DNA of 64,000 nucleotides from assembly GCF_011759365.1 (NCBI RefSeq), contig NZ_JAARLZ010000005.1:124001-188000 (forward strand), given 5' to 3'. Source of the DNA: Luteibacter anthropi. Lineage in GTDB: Bacteria; Pseudomonadota; Gammaproteobacteria; Xanthomonadales; Rhodanobacteraceae. Shown in pieces: positions 7,616 to 15,641 of the stretch. The stretch's first letter is position 1, and every line of letters begins with the position of its first letter. The position numbers were made by a program, and so were the translations under genes. Below the pieces are notes generated by a model. It was not told the origin of the DNA and ran no database searches. It saw only the letters and a list, made by a program, of their open reading frames with translations.

Positions 7616-8497
7616 ATGCTCAAGAAGATCCTGTCCGGATGGCAACGATCGGACCATGATACCTATCGCCGTGCCTATGAGCGGTTCGGAGGGAGCCTCT
7701 GCGCCCATCCGGCGATCCTCGCCCACCTCGACAGCCGGGGCGCCGGTCCCGTGGCCTTCTATCACAAGGAGGTGCAAGGCCAGATCGTCGGCGCCTACTT
7801 CGTCGACAGCAACGATGTCATTGCCCATCCGGTGACGAAGGCACCCGTGATCTTCGACAACATCATCCTGCCGATGGACCCCGGTCACCGGACCTACCTG
7901 CCTGCCCGATCCAAGCGGCTGTCCCATCGACATCGCGGGCAGTTCCTCAACTTCGCCTATGGCGCCCTGAACCGACGGACCATTTGCCTGGTAAAGGACG
8001 AATTCTCCCAGAAGACACGGAAAAACCGTCGCGCCGAGCTCAATCGTTTTCTCGATCAGGGTGGCGAGATTCATTCCGTGGATAGCTTCGGCGACGACGA
8101 GCTTGCACGTATCTACCGTGAACTGTTCATCATGCGCTGGCCGGGCGGCCACCCGGGCCATCGCCATGACGAGCTGGCGGCGTTCATCGGTGCCATCCGC
8201 TCCATGATGTTCGGGCATGTGCTCTTCTACAAAGGTCGCCCCTGCGCCTATGACCTGATCTACCGGGCCGAGTGTCCCCGCTGGGTCTATTTCGACGACC
8301 ACAACGGCGCAATGGACCCGGAACTGAATCACTTCGGGCTGGGCAGCATCCTGCTATGGCTGAACATCCAGACGGCTCGCGAGCAATGCGCTGGCCTGGG
8401 CAAGGAGATGATTTTCAGCCTTGGCGGCGCCTATGAGAAATGGTCCTATAAAAAAATGTGGAGCCATGAGCATCGCCTGGGTCGCTCCCTGATCTGA
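7616..8497 (+). CDS. Mig-14-like protein (antimicrobial peptide resistance family)
   Basis: This 293-residue protein resembles Salmonella Mig-14 along its length. It shows the N-terminal pattern YRRAYERFGGSLCAHPAIL, the central block SKRLSHRHRGQFLNFAYG, CLVKDEFSQKTRKNRRAELNRFLDQGG, and FIMRWPG near residue 180. Mig-14 is a membrane-associated protein needed for resistance to cathelicidin-type peptides and polymyxin; its C-terminal half looks like a GNAT acyltransferase fold. No signal peptide is visible. Length fits the family (about 300). It lies 71 bp after the membrane peptide and is closed by a hairpin terminator. The biochemical activity of the family is not established. The call rests on remembered family sequence. 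Confidence 0.7.
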   Translation: MLKKILSGWQRSDHDTYRRAYERFGGSLCAHPAILAHLDSRGAGPVAFYHKEVQGQIVGAYFVDSNDVIAHPVTKAPVIFDNIILPMDPGHRTYLPARSKRLSHRHRGQFLNFAYGALNRRTICLVKDEFSQKTRKNRRAELNRFLDQGGEIHSVDSFGDDELARIYRELFIMRWPGGHPGHRHDELAAFIGAIRSMMFGHVLFYKGRPCAYDLIYRAECPRWVYFDDHNGAMDPELNHFGLGSILLWLNIQTAREQCAGLGKEMIFSLGGAYEKWSYKKMWSHEHRLGRSLI

Positions 8498-8505
8498 TCA
8501 TCGCG

Positions 8506-8532
8506 GCCCCGCACGCCGGAAGGGTGCGGGGC
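8506..8532. terminator. Bidirectional hairpin terminator between convergent genes
   Basis: GCCCCGCAC and GTGCGGGGC form a perfect 9-bp stem around a 9-base loop in the 41-bp gap between the Mig-14-like gene (plus) and the GDSL esterase (minus). T-runs are poor on both sides. Confidence 0.6.
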
Positions 8533-8538
8533 TTGTGG

Positions 8539-9528
8539 TCAGTTGCTGCCCTTCGTGGTGAAACGGGCTTCCGTATTCGGCGTAAGCACGCCCACGTCGT
8601 AGTGCTTGCGGATCTCGTCCGCCCAGATCTGCGCAATCACCTTGTAGACCTCCTCGGTCGGATGCGCGCCGTCGCTGGTGGTCGTGCAATAGGCGGCCAG
8701 CTGGTTCCTCGGCGGGGCGCCATAACGGACTTCGATGCCGGTAGGCTGCTTCTCCTTCGTGAAGCCGTAGGAGTTGAGGTTGCGGCAGACATGGTCCATC
8801 CGTGTATAGATGTCCACGACATGTGCCGGGTTGCTCCGGAACTTCTCGTTGATTTCCTTGGCCAGCTCATGGCTGAAATTGAAGGAACCATCCGCGAAGC
8901 CGAGCACCTTGTCCGTCGCTTCCTGGCCGAGATATCGCACCGCCTCCTGTGGATTGGGCAGGTTGCCGAAGAGGAAGTACGCATTGGGATCAAGCGCAAT
9001 GATCTCCTGGCAGACCTGGCTCATCTGCTGGGCCACGGCCTTCATGTCGGCCGGATCGCGGCCGTTGGTCACCAGGTCGTTCAGGCCGAACCAGATCAGA
9101 TACAGGCCATTACCCGGCGTGGGGCCATAGGCGCGCAAGTCGGCACGATAGCGATCGAACTGTTCGCGGAACGTCCCCAGGCCGGCACCCCAGCGATCGG
9201 AACCACCCATCGCACCGCCTTCGGCGTAGTTCACGTAAAACAGCGGATTATCGGTGCGTGATGCGCGGTTGCTGTTCTGGCTCCAGCGCAGATGCGGCGT
9301 GGCGGCCGCCTCCGACGTGGGCTTGTCGACGGTAATGAGCGGCTGGCCGCCGGCCCACTCCCAGATGAAGTCGGTCCAGTTGCGATTGTCGCTGAAGCGG
9401 TTGACCTGGTTGGTGCGCATCAGTCCGAAGAGTGCGGCGAACTGGCCGGCCACGGTCTTGCGCTTGACGCCGATGTCGGAAAGGCTGTCCCCGAAAACGA
9501 TCAGTCGTTTGATGGCGATGTTGGGCAT
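8539..9528 (-). CDS. GDSL-type lipase/acyltransferase-like esterase
   Basis: This 329-residue SGNH hydrolase belongs to the GDSL lipase/haemolysin branch. Block I is IVFGDSLSDIG near the N-terminus (nucleophile Ser in GDSLSD). The block II region is NYAEGGAMGG, block III is FGLNDL, and block V is DGAHPTEEVY near the C-terminus with the catalytic Asp and His. The start at 9528 (MPNIAIKRL) is chosen because GAGGGA lies upstream and homology begins at once; the longer frame to 9723 has no family resemblance. There is no Sec or Tat signal, which is unusual for secreted lipases of this family and may mean a cytosolic protein or another export route. Substrate unknown. Confidence 0.82.
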   Translation of the reverse strand: MPNIAIKRLIVFGDSLSDIGVKRKTVAGQFAALFGLMRTNQVNRFSDNRNWTDFIWEWAGGQPLITVDKPTSEAAATPHLRWSQNSNRASRTDNPLFYVNYAEGGAMGGSDRWGAGLGTFREQFDRYRADLRAYGPTPGNGLYLIWFGLNDLVTNGRDPADMKAVAQQMSQVCQEIIALDPNAYFLFGNLPNPQEAVRYLGQEATDKVLGFADGSFNFSHELAKEINEKFRSNPAHVVDIYTRMDHVCRNLNSYGFTKEKQPTGIEVRYGAPPRNQLAAYCTTTSDGAHPTEEVYKVIAQIWADEIRKHYDVGVLTPNTEARFTTKGSN

Positions 9529-9696
9529 GGCAAATAGTCCCTCGATGCATGGATGGATGAAGCCATTCGATGGCTGAAACGAGGCCAGGAAGAACCTCGT
9601 GGCAGCACTATCGCCAGCGGCGCGGGCCTCGCCCATCGGGAAAAAACTGATTTCCAGGGCATCGTGATGCGGCCATTCGCTGCGCTCCACGCGGTA

Positions 9697-9740
9697 TCCA
9701 TGAAACGTCCATGGCTCCCGCACATGGCGTTCCTAGAGTG
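9697..9740 (+). promoter_or_regulatory. Shared 44-bp element, copy 1 (TCCAT direct repeats)
   Basis: TCCATGAAACGTCCATGG opens the element, with two TCCAT half-sites 11 bp apart. It is followed by CCCG, ACAT, GCG and CCTAGAGTG. The same string recurs at 11028-11071 with 34 of 44 positions identical and no gap. It ends 45 bp before the serine-hydrolase ATG. Conservation in non-coding DNA at nearly the same distance from two starts marks it as a promoter/operator. Confidence 0.6.
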
Positions 9741-9784
9741 TCCCCTCATCAGGAACACGTCCCGCGTACGGGAAGGAATGGCTC

Positions 9785-10957
9785 ATGACACTGACACGCC
9801 GCTCGCTACTTCAGCTGGGGCTGGGCGGAATGCTGCTCTTCCCGCTTCGGCCCGTCGCTGGATACCCTTCCAGGGCAACCCGGTTCGACGCATGGCGACG
9901 CGAGTTCGAGGCAGGCATGCCTTCCCTCATGCGGGCAGCAAAGGTCCCTGGGTCCGCCGTGGCCATCACGGCACCCGGCGCGCATCACTACACCGCCGCC
10001 TTCGGCATGGCCGATATCCATCAAGGACGAAGGTTAACGGCAACCACGCCCATGCATCTGGCGTCGGTGAGCAAGCTGGCAACGGCGCTCGCGCTTGTCC
10101 AGCTGTTCGAGCGAAAGGGGCACGATTTGCACGAGGGCCTGGACCGGTACCTCGACTTTCCGGTGAGAAACCCCCGGTACCCAAAGCAGATCATCACGCC
10201 CCATCACCTGCTGACCCACACCTCCAGCATTTCAGATGAAGGCTATGGCGACCTGACCCACCCGGGCGATTCGCCGCAGAAGCTCTCCGATTTCCTGAGT
10301 GGCTATCTGGTCGAAGGTGGAAACACCTGGTCCCGCGATGGATCGTTCCTGCCACACCCACCAGGAGCAAGCTGGTCCTACTCCAATGTCGGCATGGCCC
10401 TGGCCGGGCATGTCGTCGAGGCGGTCAGCGGCCAGAGCTTCGCTTCCTATGTCCAGGCCAACGTCTTCACCCCGCTGGGCATCGAGGGCGCTCACTGGTC
10501 GATCGCTGCATTCGGCCGTGACGTCCTCGCCACGCCTTACGTGGTCGAAGCCAATGCTTTCACCCCTCTGCCGCAACAAGGCTACCCGGATGTGCCCGCA
10601 GGGATGCTGCGCTGCTCGGTACACCAGCTCGCCACGCTGCTTAACGCCATGCTGCCCGGAATGGCTTCAACGCGCGCGATAGCTTCCGATGAGGCCCTGG
10701 CACGCATGCTGCGATCCCAGGTCGATCCGGCCATCGCTCCGTACCAGGGCCTGGGCTGGGTTTCGGAGGACGTGGGCGCAAGACAGGTGATCGGCCACAG
10801 CGGCAGCGATCCCGGTGCATCGAACATGGTGGCCTTGAGCGATGACCGGCGCCACGCCGTCGTTGTCCTGATGAACGTCGATGGCTCCCGCCGGAGCGCC
10901 CGGTTCAGGGACCGGGTCACGCACGATCTGCTTGGCGGCGCCGCATTGCTCGACTGA
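9785..10957 (+). CDS. Exported serine hydrolase, class C beta-lactamase fold
   Basis: This 390-residue protein has a twin-arginine-like signal (TRRSLLQLGLGGMLLF). The Beta-lactamase domain (PF00144) shows SVSK at about residue 95 (nucleophile Ser and general-base Lys), then LLTHTSS, then SYSN (the Tyr-x-Asn motif), and GHSG near residue 338 in place of the KTG triad. Relatives include AmpC, D-amino-acid amidases, esterases and penicillin-binding-protein-like hydrolases; resistance cannot be inferred. It shares a 44-bp upstream element with the membrane protein at 11109, which suggests co-regulation. Confidence 0.85.
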   Translation: MTLTRRSLLQLGLGGMLLFPLRPVAGYPSRATRFDAWRREFEAGMPSLMRAAKVPGSAVAITAPGAHHYTAAFGMADIHQGRRLTATTPMHLASVSKLATALALVQLFERKGHDLHEGLDRYLDFPVRNPRYPKQIITPHHLLTHTSSISDEGYGDLTHPGDSPQKLSDFLSGYLVEGGNTWSRDGSFLPHPPGASWSYSNVGMALAGHVVEAVSGQSFASYVQANVFTPLGIEGAHWSIAAFGRDVLATPYVVEANAFTPLPQQGYPDVPAGMLRCSVHQLATLLNAMLPGMASTRAIASDEALARMLRSQVDPAIAPYQGLGWVSEDVGARQVIGHSGSDPGASNMVALSDDRRHAVVVLMNVDGSRRSARFRDRVTHDLLGGAALLD

Positions 10958-11027
10958 AGCGCCCTCTGGCGTGCCTGATGGCACGCACATGAACACATTC
11001 CCTGGCTGCCCCGGTCTCCATGCGTCG

Positions 11028-11071
11028 TCCATAAAACGTCCATGGACCCCGGACATAGCGACCTTAGGATG
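11028..11071 (+). promoter_or_regulatory. Shared 44-bp element, copy 2 (TCCAT direct repeats)
   Basis: TCCATAAAACGTCCATGG, then CCCCG, ACAT, GCG and CTTAGGATG. It aligns without gaps to copy 1 at 9697-9740 (34 of 44 identical) and ends 38 bp before the ATG of the membrane protein at 11109. The two TCCAT half-sites are one helical turn apart, as in direct-repeat operators. Confidence 0.6.
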
Positions 11072-11108
11072 CCTCCCGTCATTGGACATCCCATCACCGA
11101 GCGCCTAC

Positions 11109-12623
11109 ATGAGCAAACCCACGACATCTGCCCGCTCAGGTGGATTCACCGACCATGCCATTGCCTGTCTCGTCATCGTGCTCATCGTGATGCCGCTGGC
11201 GGCCTTCGGTGCATGGACGTCCGACTATCTCTGGCAGCGTGGAATCACCTGGGAACAAGGTGAGTGGGTGCTGGCCATGATGCCCATGGGCACGTCCGTG
11301 GTGTTCCTGTCGCTACGATCCGATCCCATCGCGCCCGGTATCCGCAGTGGCCTGCTTCCGGGTTTCGTGCTCACAGGCCTCGCCTCGGCAACCTTTCACG
11401 GTGGCATCGACATCTGGTTCATGCTGGCGGCCAGCTTCGCCTATGGCGCGGGTATCGGCCTGCACCTCATCTGGCTGGCCAGGAACGCAACCCATCTCTT
11501 TCCTGCACCGAAGGCGGCGTCCCGGGTTGCATTGCATGCACTGCCCGCGGTGGCGCTCTACCTGCTGACAGCCGATGTCCTTCCCCTGATCGACACGATC
11601 AGCACGCCCGACGGCGGTTTCCTCGTGGCCGTGGCGGCATCGTCGATAGCACTGATCCTGTGCCCGGTCACCTGGCCGGCAAAGCAGGGCCACCGGCTCA
11701 GGATCGATCCCTGGCTTGCCCTGCTGTCGACCGTCTCCCTGATCTCGTTCTGCCTGGCGTTCGTGCGCAACGTGGATCACCGCAAGCAGGTGCTGTCGTC
11801 CGCCATGCTGCTGATCGACGGCCTCATCTTTGCAGGGCTCTATCTCGCCCGCCTGAATGCCACGCGCGGCATCAAGGTCTCGCCACGCTCGTTGTGGTCC
11901 ACTCCGCTCAGGCGCGCCCTGCTTTCCCTGCTGAGCTGCGGGGTATCCGCGCTGGCGATCCTGGTCATCCTCTCGATCGGCAATCCGGATATCGATCCGC
12001 CCGGATCGATGAGGCCGGAAGTCCGGCTATGTGTCTTCGTCATCAGTGCTTTCGTCGCAGGCCCCCTGTTATGGGCCCATGTGCCGCGTCCATTGCGACA
12101 CGCCTTCATACCCATCTGCATCGCAGTGACGTCGGCCGCTTGCTTCGGTCTCTATCTCACGCGATCCCAGGCAAGCTGGGTCGGCTTCGCGATGATCGCG
12201 GGTACGGCCCTGGGCGGTGCCATCGCATGCTGCATGATGCGACTGTCCAGCCTCAGCCCCGGCGATGGCTCGCGCAATCCGCTCCGACTGGGACTGGCCG
12301 CCGCGTTCCTGGGTGGAACCTTTGGCCTGGTGGGCGCGTTTTCGCTGATGAACCAGATCTACATCGGCGGCCTGCTGCCCGATCCCAATGAGGCACTGCC
12401 GCCAGGGCGCCCATTACGCCTGGCCGAAGCCCTGACCGTGCTGGACAGGACGGGACCGAACGACGATTACCCTTCGCTCATCGCCACCTCCGTCACGGGG
12501 AGCATCTACGGCTCACTCGCCATCCTGTGCATCAGCCTGGCCGTGGCCGGCATCCTCGCCACCATCGCGCCGCCTGCCCTGCATGCCCGATGGCGCGGCA
12601 GCGCAACCTCTTCGCGCGGTTGA
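11109..12623 (+). CDS. Polytopic membrane protein of unknown function
   Basis: This 504-residue protein is strongly hydrophobic with about 12-13 predicted membrane segments spread over its length and short polar links, and a short N-terminal cytoplasmic stretch (MSKPTTSARSGG). I recognise no transporter signature. A larger loop with PDPNEALPPGRPL lies near residue 425. ATG 11109 is chosen because the preceding 228 bases of open frame hold the promoter-like element and encode nothing membrane-like. It is followed at 46 bp by the asparagine-synthetase homologue, so the two are probably one operon. Export or flipping of a product made nearby is a guess. Confidence 0.7.
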   Translation: MSKPTTSARSGGFTDHAIACLVIVLIVMPLAAFGAWTSDYLWQRGITWEQGEWVLAMMPMGTSVVFLSLRSDPIAPGIRSGLLPGFVLTGLASATFHGGIDIWFMLAASFAYGAGIGLHLIWLARNATHLFPAPKAASRVALHALPAVALYLLTADVLPLIDTISTPDGGFLVAVAASSIALILCPVTWPAKQGHRLRIDPWLALLSTVSLISFCLAFVRNVDHRKQVLSSAMLLIDGLIFAGLYLARLNATRGIKVSPRSLWSTPLRRALLSLLSCGVSALAILVILSIGNPDIDPPGSMRPEVRLCVFVISAFVAGPLLWAHVPRPLRHAFIPICIAVTSAACFGLYLTRSQASWVGFAMIAGTALGGAIACCMMRLSSLSPGDGSRNPLRLGLAAAFLGGTFGLVGAFSLMNQIYIGGLLPDPNEALPPGRPLRLAEALTVLDRTGPNDDYPSLIATSVTGSIYGSLAILCISLAVAGILATIAPPALHARWRGSATSSRG

Positions 12624-12669
12624 TGCTCCGCCCCTCTCCTGAATACCCCTCTCTTGGCAGGTGATCGAT

Positions 12670-14598
12670 ATGTCCGGTCTGGCTGGCGTGTGGCGAGCGT
12701 ATCGCCCGATGTCCGAAGAATCGCTGATGTCGTTGTCCGGGCACATGCTGTCGGCCATGCCACATCGAGGTCATGTGCGTCATGTGCAGGCCCATGCACC
12801 TCTCGGCGTTGCCATCGCCGCATGCCGGCCGGCCCACGGTCCGGTCTCTGCGACCACCGCCCGTTCCAACGACGGTCGCTACATCGTGGTCGTTGCCGGT
12901 GACCTCACGCTTTCCCGCGATGAATCGCCCGTCATGTGGGCCATGCAGGACCTGGATTCGCCGGCGGACAGGCTGATACGACGCATCCGCTCGCAAGGCG
13001 TCGGGAGTGCGATCGCACAGATACGTGGATCCGCCTGTGTCGCCGTGATCGATAGCGTCGAAGCCACCCTTACCCTCTCGCGTGACAAGATGGGCGAGAA
13101 GTCGTTGTACATCGCCAGCACGGCAGATGGCTTGCTTTTTGCCACCGAAGTGAATGCCATCGAGCAACTGGCCAGCCCACTTGCGATCGACAGGAGTGCC
13201 GTTGCCACATTGCTGAGGCATGGGTATATCCCATCGCCTCATAGCATCTACAAGGACGTTTCCAGATTGCCGGCCGGCTGCTTCGTGCAGTTTCAGCTTG
13301 ATGGTGCTCCCCCGGCCCACGTTACCGGCCTGCCATTCAGGCGTTACTGGGACGTTCGCAAGGAGGTGCTGGGAGAAATCGCAGAACGGCGATCCGACGG
13401 ACTGCGAACAGCCGAAACGGATCTTCGCGACGTACTGGCGATGTCGATCGAGGCACGCCATGGAAGGCAGTCCTGCGCCCTGCTGACCGGTGATGTCGAA
13501 TCGAGCGTCATCGCCGCCATGCTCCAGGCTCAGCAGGAAGAACCCCTACAGACGTTTGCCGTTGGATTCGAAGGACAGACCCAGAACCTGGAACGCGCCG
13601 ACAGGATCGCCAGCTACCTGGGCTGCCATTTCGATCCGGTGGTGCTGGGACACAACGATGTCCTGTCACAGGTCGAGCGGGTCATCAGCACGGCCAGCGA
13701 GCCGCCGTGCCTGCCTTCCGCCGTGATACTTGGCATGGCTGCCGGGGCCGCTGGTCATGCCCATAAGCAGATCGTGCTTGGCGAGGGCGCCAATGAGCTG
13801 TTCTTCGGCCATGATGCCTACCGACGTGCGACACGCCAGGCACGATTCGTAGGCTCCCTGCCGATGCGTTTCCGGCAACGGCTGGGATCGTTCAAACTGG
13901 CAAGGAAGGCTCACGCGTGGAGTGGTCATGCGCGCGATCCCTTTGTGAAACTCACTGCCACGTCCGTGGAAGACCACTACCACGATGCGACGACACTCTG
14001 GCAGCATCCCGGGCTCGCCGTACCAGGAACGGAAGCCTATCCCACCGTGTTTTCCCGGCCCGACGAATGGCTGGATACGGAAGCGACGGCCGACCGGCTC
14101 CAGTATGTCGACCAGCGCATGCGGCTTGGCGAGGGGCTGCTGCCTTCCGCCGAAGCAGCCTGCATGGCGCATGGCGTGACGCCCTGCTTTCCGTTCATGG
14201 ACGAATCGGTGTGGCGCTTTTCATGGCGCCTGCCCGTGGCTTACCGGTACGGATACCGGGAACACAAGCTGGTGCTGAAGAGGCTGGCGGAACGATATCT
14301 CCCAGAGAAACTGCTGGCGACACACAAGCCCATCGCTGAAGCACCGGTTGCGGCGTGGCTTCGCGGGCCATTGCGCGAATGGGCCGGTGACTTGCTCAAC
14401 CGCCGTTACCTGCAACAGCAGGGTATTTTCGATCCGGAGGAAATCCTGCCGATATGGGAGGCGTTTCTTGAAGGGCGACAGCAGTGGCACGGGCATCTGT
14501 GGCCGGTGCTGATGTTTCAGGCGTGGCAGCAGAGTCGTCGCTCCTGCGAAAACAGGAGCTCAGGGCTGAGAGGATGGGCAGAGCAGGAGCCGATGTGA
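12670..14598 (+). CDS. Asparagine-synthetase-like protein with altered active sites
   Basis: This protein of about 642 residues follows the AsnB layout: class II glutamine amidotransferase-like half (residues 1-230) and an ATP-pyrophosphatase synthetase half (from about 250). The start MSGLAGV replaces the invariant Cys2 of MCGIAGV with Ser. The PP-loop SGGxDSS is changed to TGDVESS at residues 273-279, losing a Gly and turning Asp into Glu. Elsewhere the fold looks kept (GEGANELFFGHDAY, PFMDESVWRF, HKLVLKRLAERYLPEKLL). Glutamine-dependent asparagine synthesis is therefore unlikely; amide or isopeptide chemistry, or a binding role, are alternatives. AGGTG lies 8 bases before ATG 12670. Probably co-transcribed with the membrane protein upstream. 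Confidence 0.78.
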   Translation: MSGLAGVWRAYRPMSEESLMSLSGHMLSAMPHRGHVRHVQAHAPLGVAIAACRPAHGPVSATTARSNDGRYIVVVAGDLTLSRDESPVMWAMQDLDSPADRLIRRIRSQGVGSAIAQIRGSACVAVIDSVEATLTLSRDKMGEKSLYIASTADGLLFATEVNAIEQLASPLAIDRSAVATLLRHGYIPSPHSIYKDVSRLPAGCFVQFQLDGAPPAHVTGLPFRRYWDVRKEVLGEIAERRSDGLRTAETDLRDVLAMSIEARHGRQSCALLTGDVESSVIAAMLQAQQEEPLQTFAVGFEGQTQNLERADRIASYLGCHFDPVVLGHNDVLSQVERVISTASEPPCLPSAVILGMAAGAAGHAHKQIVLGEGANELFFGHDAYRRATRQARFVGSLPMRFRQRLGSFKLARKAHAWSGHARDPFVKLTATSVEDHYHDATTLWQHPGLAVPGTEAYPTVFSRPDEWLDTEATADRLQYVDQRMRLGEGLLPSAEAACMAHGVTPCFPFMDESVWRFSWRLPVAYRYGYREHKLVLKRLAERYLPEKLLATHKPIAEAPVAAWLRGPLREWAGDLLNRRYLQQQGIFDPEEILPIWEAFLEGRQQWHGHLWPVLMFQAWQQSRRSCENRSSGLRGWAEQEPM

Positions 14599-14628
14599 TG
14601 CATCGGCGATAAACGGTTACCGGGGCGC

Positions 14629-14655
14629 TGGATTCCTGCTTTCGCAGGAATGACG
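14629..14655. repeat. REP-like hairpin, likely bidirectional terminator
   Basis: ATTCCTGC-TTTC-GCAGGAAT forms an 8-bp stem followed by GACGGG. It lies between convergent genes. Strings of this type (GGATTCCTGC...GCAGGAATGACG) look like the dispersed intergenic palindromes of Xanthomonadales genomes; only this copy is in the window, with a cousin ending GGGATGACG at 44255. Confidence 0.5.
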
Positions 14656-14667
14656 GGTTAGGGTGGC

Positions 14668-15162
14668 TTATTTCTGGATGGGGATGTTCAGTGTGATCCA
14701 GCGTGTCACTACGCTGTCCAGCGATTCGCGTGGGGGGATGGTCAGCGGCAGTGCGCGGGCGAATTCCATCGCGGCCTTGGTATACGCCTGCTTGCCCCGG
14801 GCGGAGGCCTGGCGTGCCGCGGCCTGTTTTTGCCGGAGCTGGACGATATGCGGGCTGGGCTGACCGGGGCGTGCGAATTTCTGGTATTTGCGCAATTCGT
14901 CGGCGGCCAGGGCCGTATCGTGCGCCGCCTGCGTGACCGCAGCCTGCCCTTTCAACACCTGCACCAGCCAGGTGCCGGCCGGATTCAGCACTCCGGCGTC
15001 CGACAATAACGAAGCGACGGCAGCATTCGTCGCACAGGCCTGCTCCACGCGCGCCTGGAATACCGCCTCATCGGTCACGCTCTGGGGAGGAACTTGCGTC
15101 ACCGGTATCTCCAATACGTTTGTCAGCCGGGCATGGTAACGATTCCGGTCAGGTCGCGTCAT
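14668..15162 (-). CDS. Hypothetical protein
   Basis: This protein of 164 residues is not recognised. It has no signal peptide or membrane span. The middle (about residues 85-140) is Ala/Gln/Lys-rich and helical, likely coiled coil, and the C-terminus ends TRWITLNIPIQK. ATG 15162 lies inside the last 14 bases of the upstream HxlR-type regulator gene, which suggests translational coupling in one operon; longer starts would overlap that gene more. The frame is kept over 495 bases with ordinary codon use for this genome. No function is proposed. Confidence 0.55.
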   Translation of the reverse strand: MTRPDRNRYHARLTNVLEIPVTQVPPQSVTDEAVFQARVEQACATNAAVASLLSDAGVLNPAGTWLVQVLKGQAAVTQAAHDTALAADELRKYQKFARPGQPSPHIVQLRQKQAAARQASARGKQAYTKAAMEFARALPLTIPPRESLDSVVTRWITLNIPIQK

Positions 15163-15568
15163 CACCATCGAAGCGGCGACGCGCGGCGCGGAAGGCATCC
15201 GCGTTATCCATAACCCACGTCCACAGCGGCAGCATCCCCGTCAGCAGGCCTTTTCCAAGCGATGTAAGCGTGTAATCCACCCGTGGCGGCACTTCGGCAT
15301 GGTCGTGCCGTGCGATGAGCCCGTCGCGCTCAAGCTGCCGTAGCGACCTGGTGAGCATGCGCTGGGTGACGCCACGAAGCCGACGCGCGAGTTCGGCATG
15401 GCGAAGCGTCCCCGCCACGCCCAGCTCGTACACGATGCCCAGGGACCAGCGATTGCCCGCATGGGCCAGCACCTCGCGCTTCAGGCCGCCGTCTTCGTCG
15501 CTCAGTGCCTCGCAGGCCGCCCGTGAGCGCGCCATGACCTCAGCGAAGGGAATGTCGTCCGGTATCAC
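15149..15568 (-). CDS. HxlR-family winged-helix transcriptional regulator
   Basis: This 139-residue regulator shows the HxlR pattern: NRWSLGIVYELGVAGTLRHAELARRLRGVTQRMLTRSLRQLERDGLIAR followed by the wing PPRVDYTLTSLGKGLL. Members often sense quinones or electrophiles and control neighbouring oxidoreductases, using a conserved Cys near the N-terminus; here Cys14 in AACEALS is a candidate. GTG 15568 is chosen because AAGAAGG lies 7 bases upstream; the longer frame to 15601 has no usable ribosome site. It is divergent from the NmrA-like oxidoreductase at 15642, its likely target. Confidence 0.85.
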   Translation of the reverse strand: MIPDDIPFAEVMARSRAACEALSDEDGGLKREVLAHAGNRWSLGIVYELGVAGTLRHAELARRLRGVTQRMLTRSLRQLERDGLIARHDHAEVPPRVDYTLTSLGKGLLTGMLPLWTWVMDNADAFRAARRRFDGDDAT

Positions 15569-15641
15569 TCGTGTGCCTTCTTGTCCGCGAATCGCCCGCA
15601 CCTCAGCTTATGCCACGTCTCCCCACAGAAGTCGAAAAACG

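Noticed and set aside
9785-10957. Antibiotic-resistance beta-lactamase
   Set aside because: The fold and SVSK/SYSN motifs are shared with esterases and peptidases, and the KTG triad is replaced by GHSG; resistance cannot be claimed.
11264-12391. 375-residue open frame overlapping the polytopic membrane protein
   Set aside because: Same-strand shifted frame with Arg/Pro-rich translation; the membrane protein frame is coherent and has the promoter-like element before it.
12670-14598. Lasso-peptide cyclase (C protein)
   Set aside because: No precursor peptide or B-type leader protease is next to it, and the PP-loop needed for adenylation is altered.
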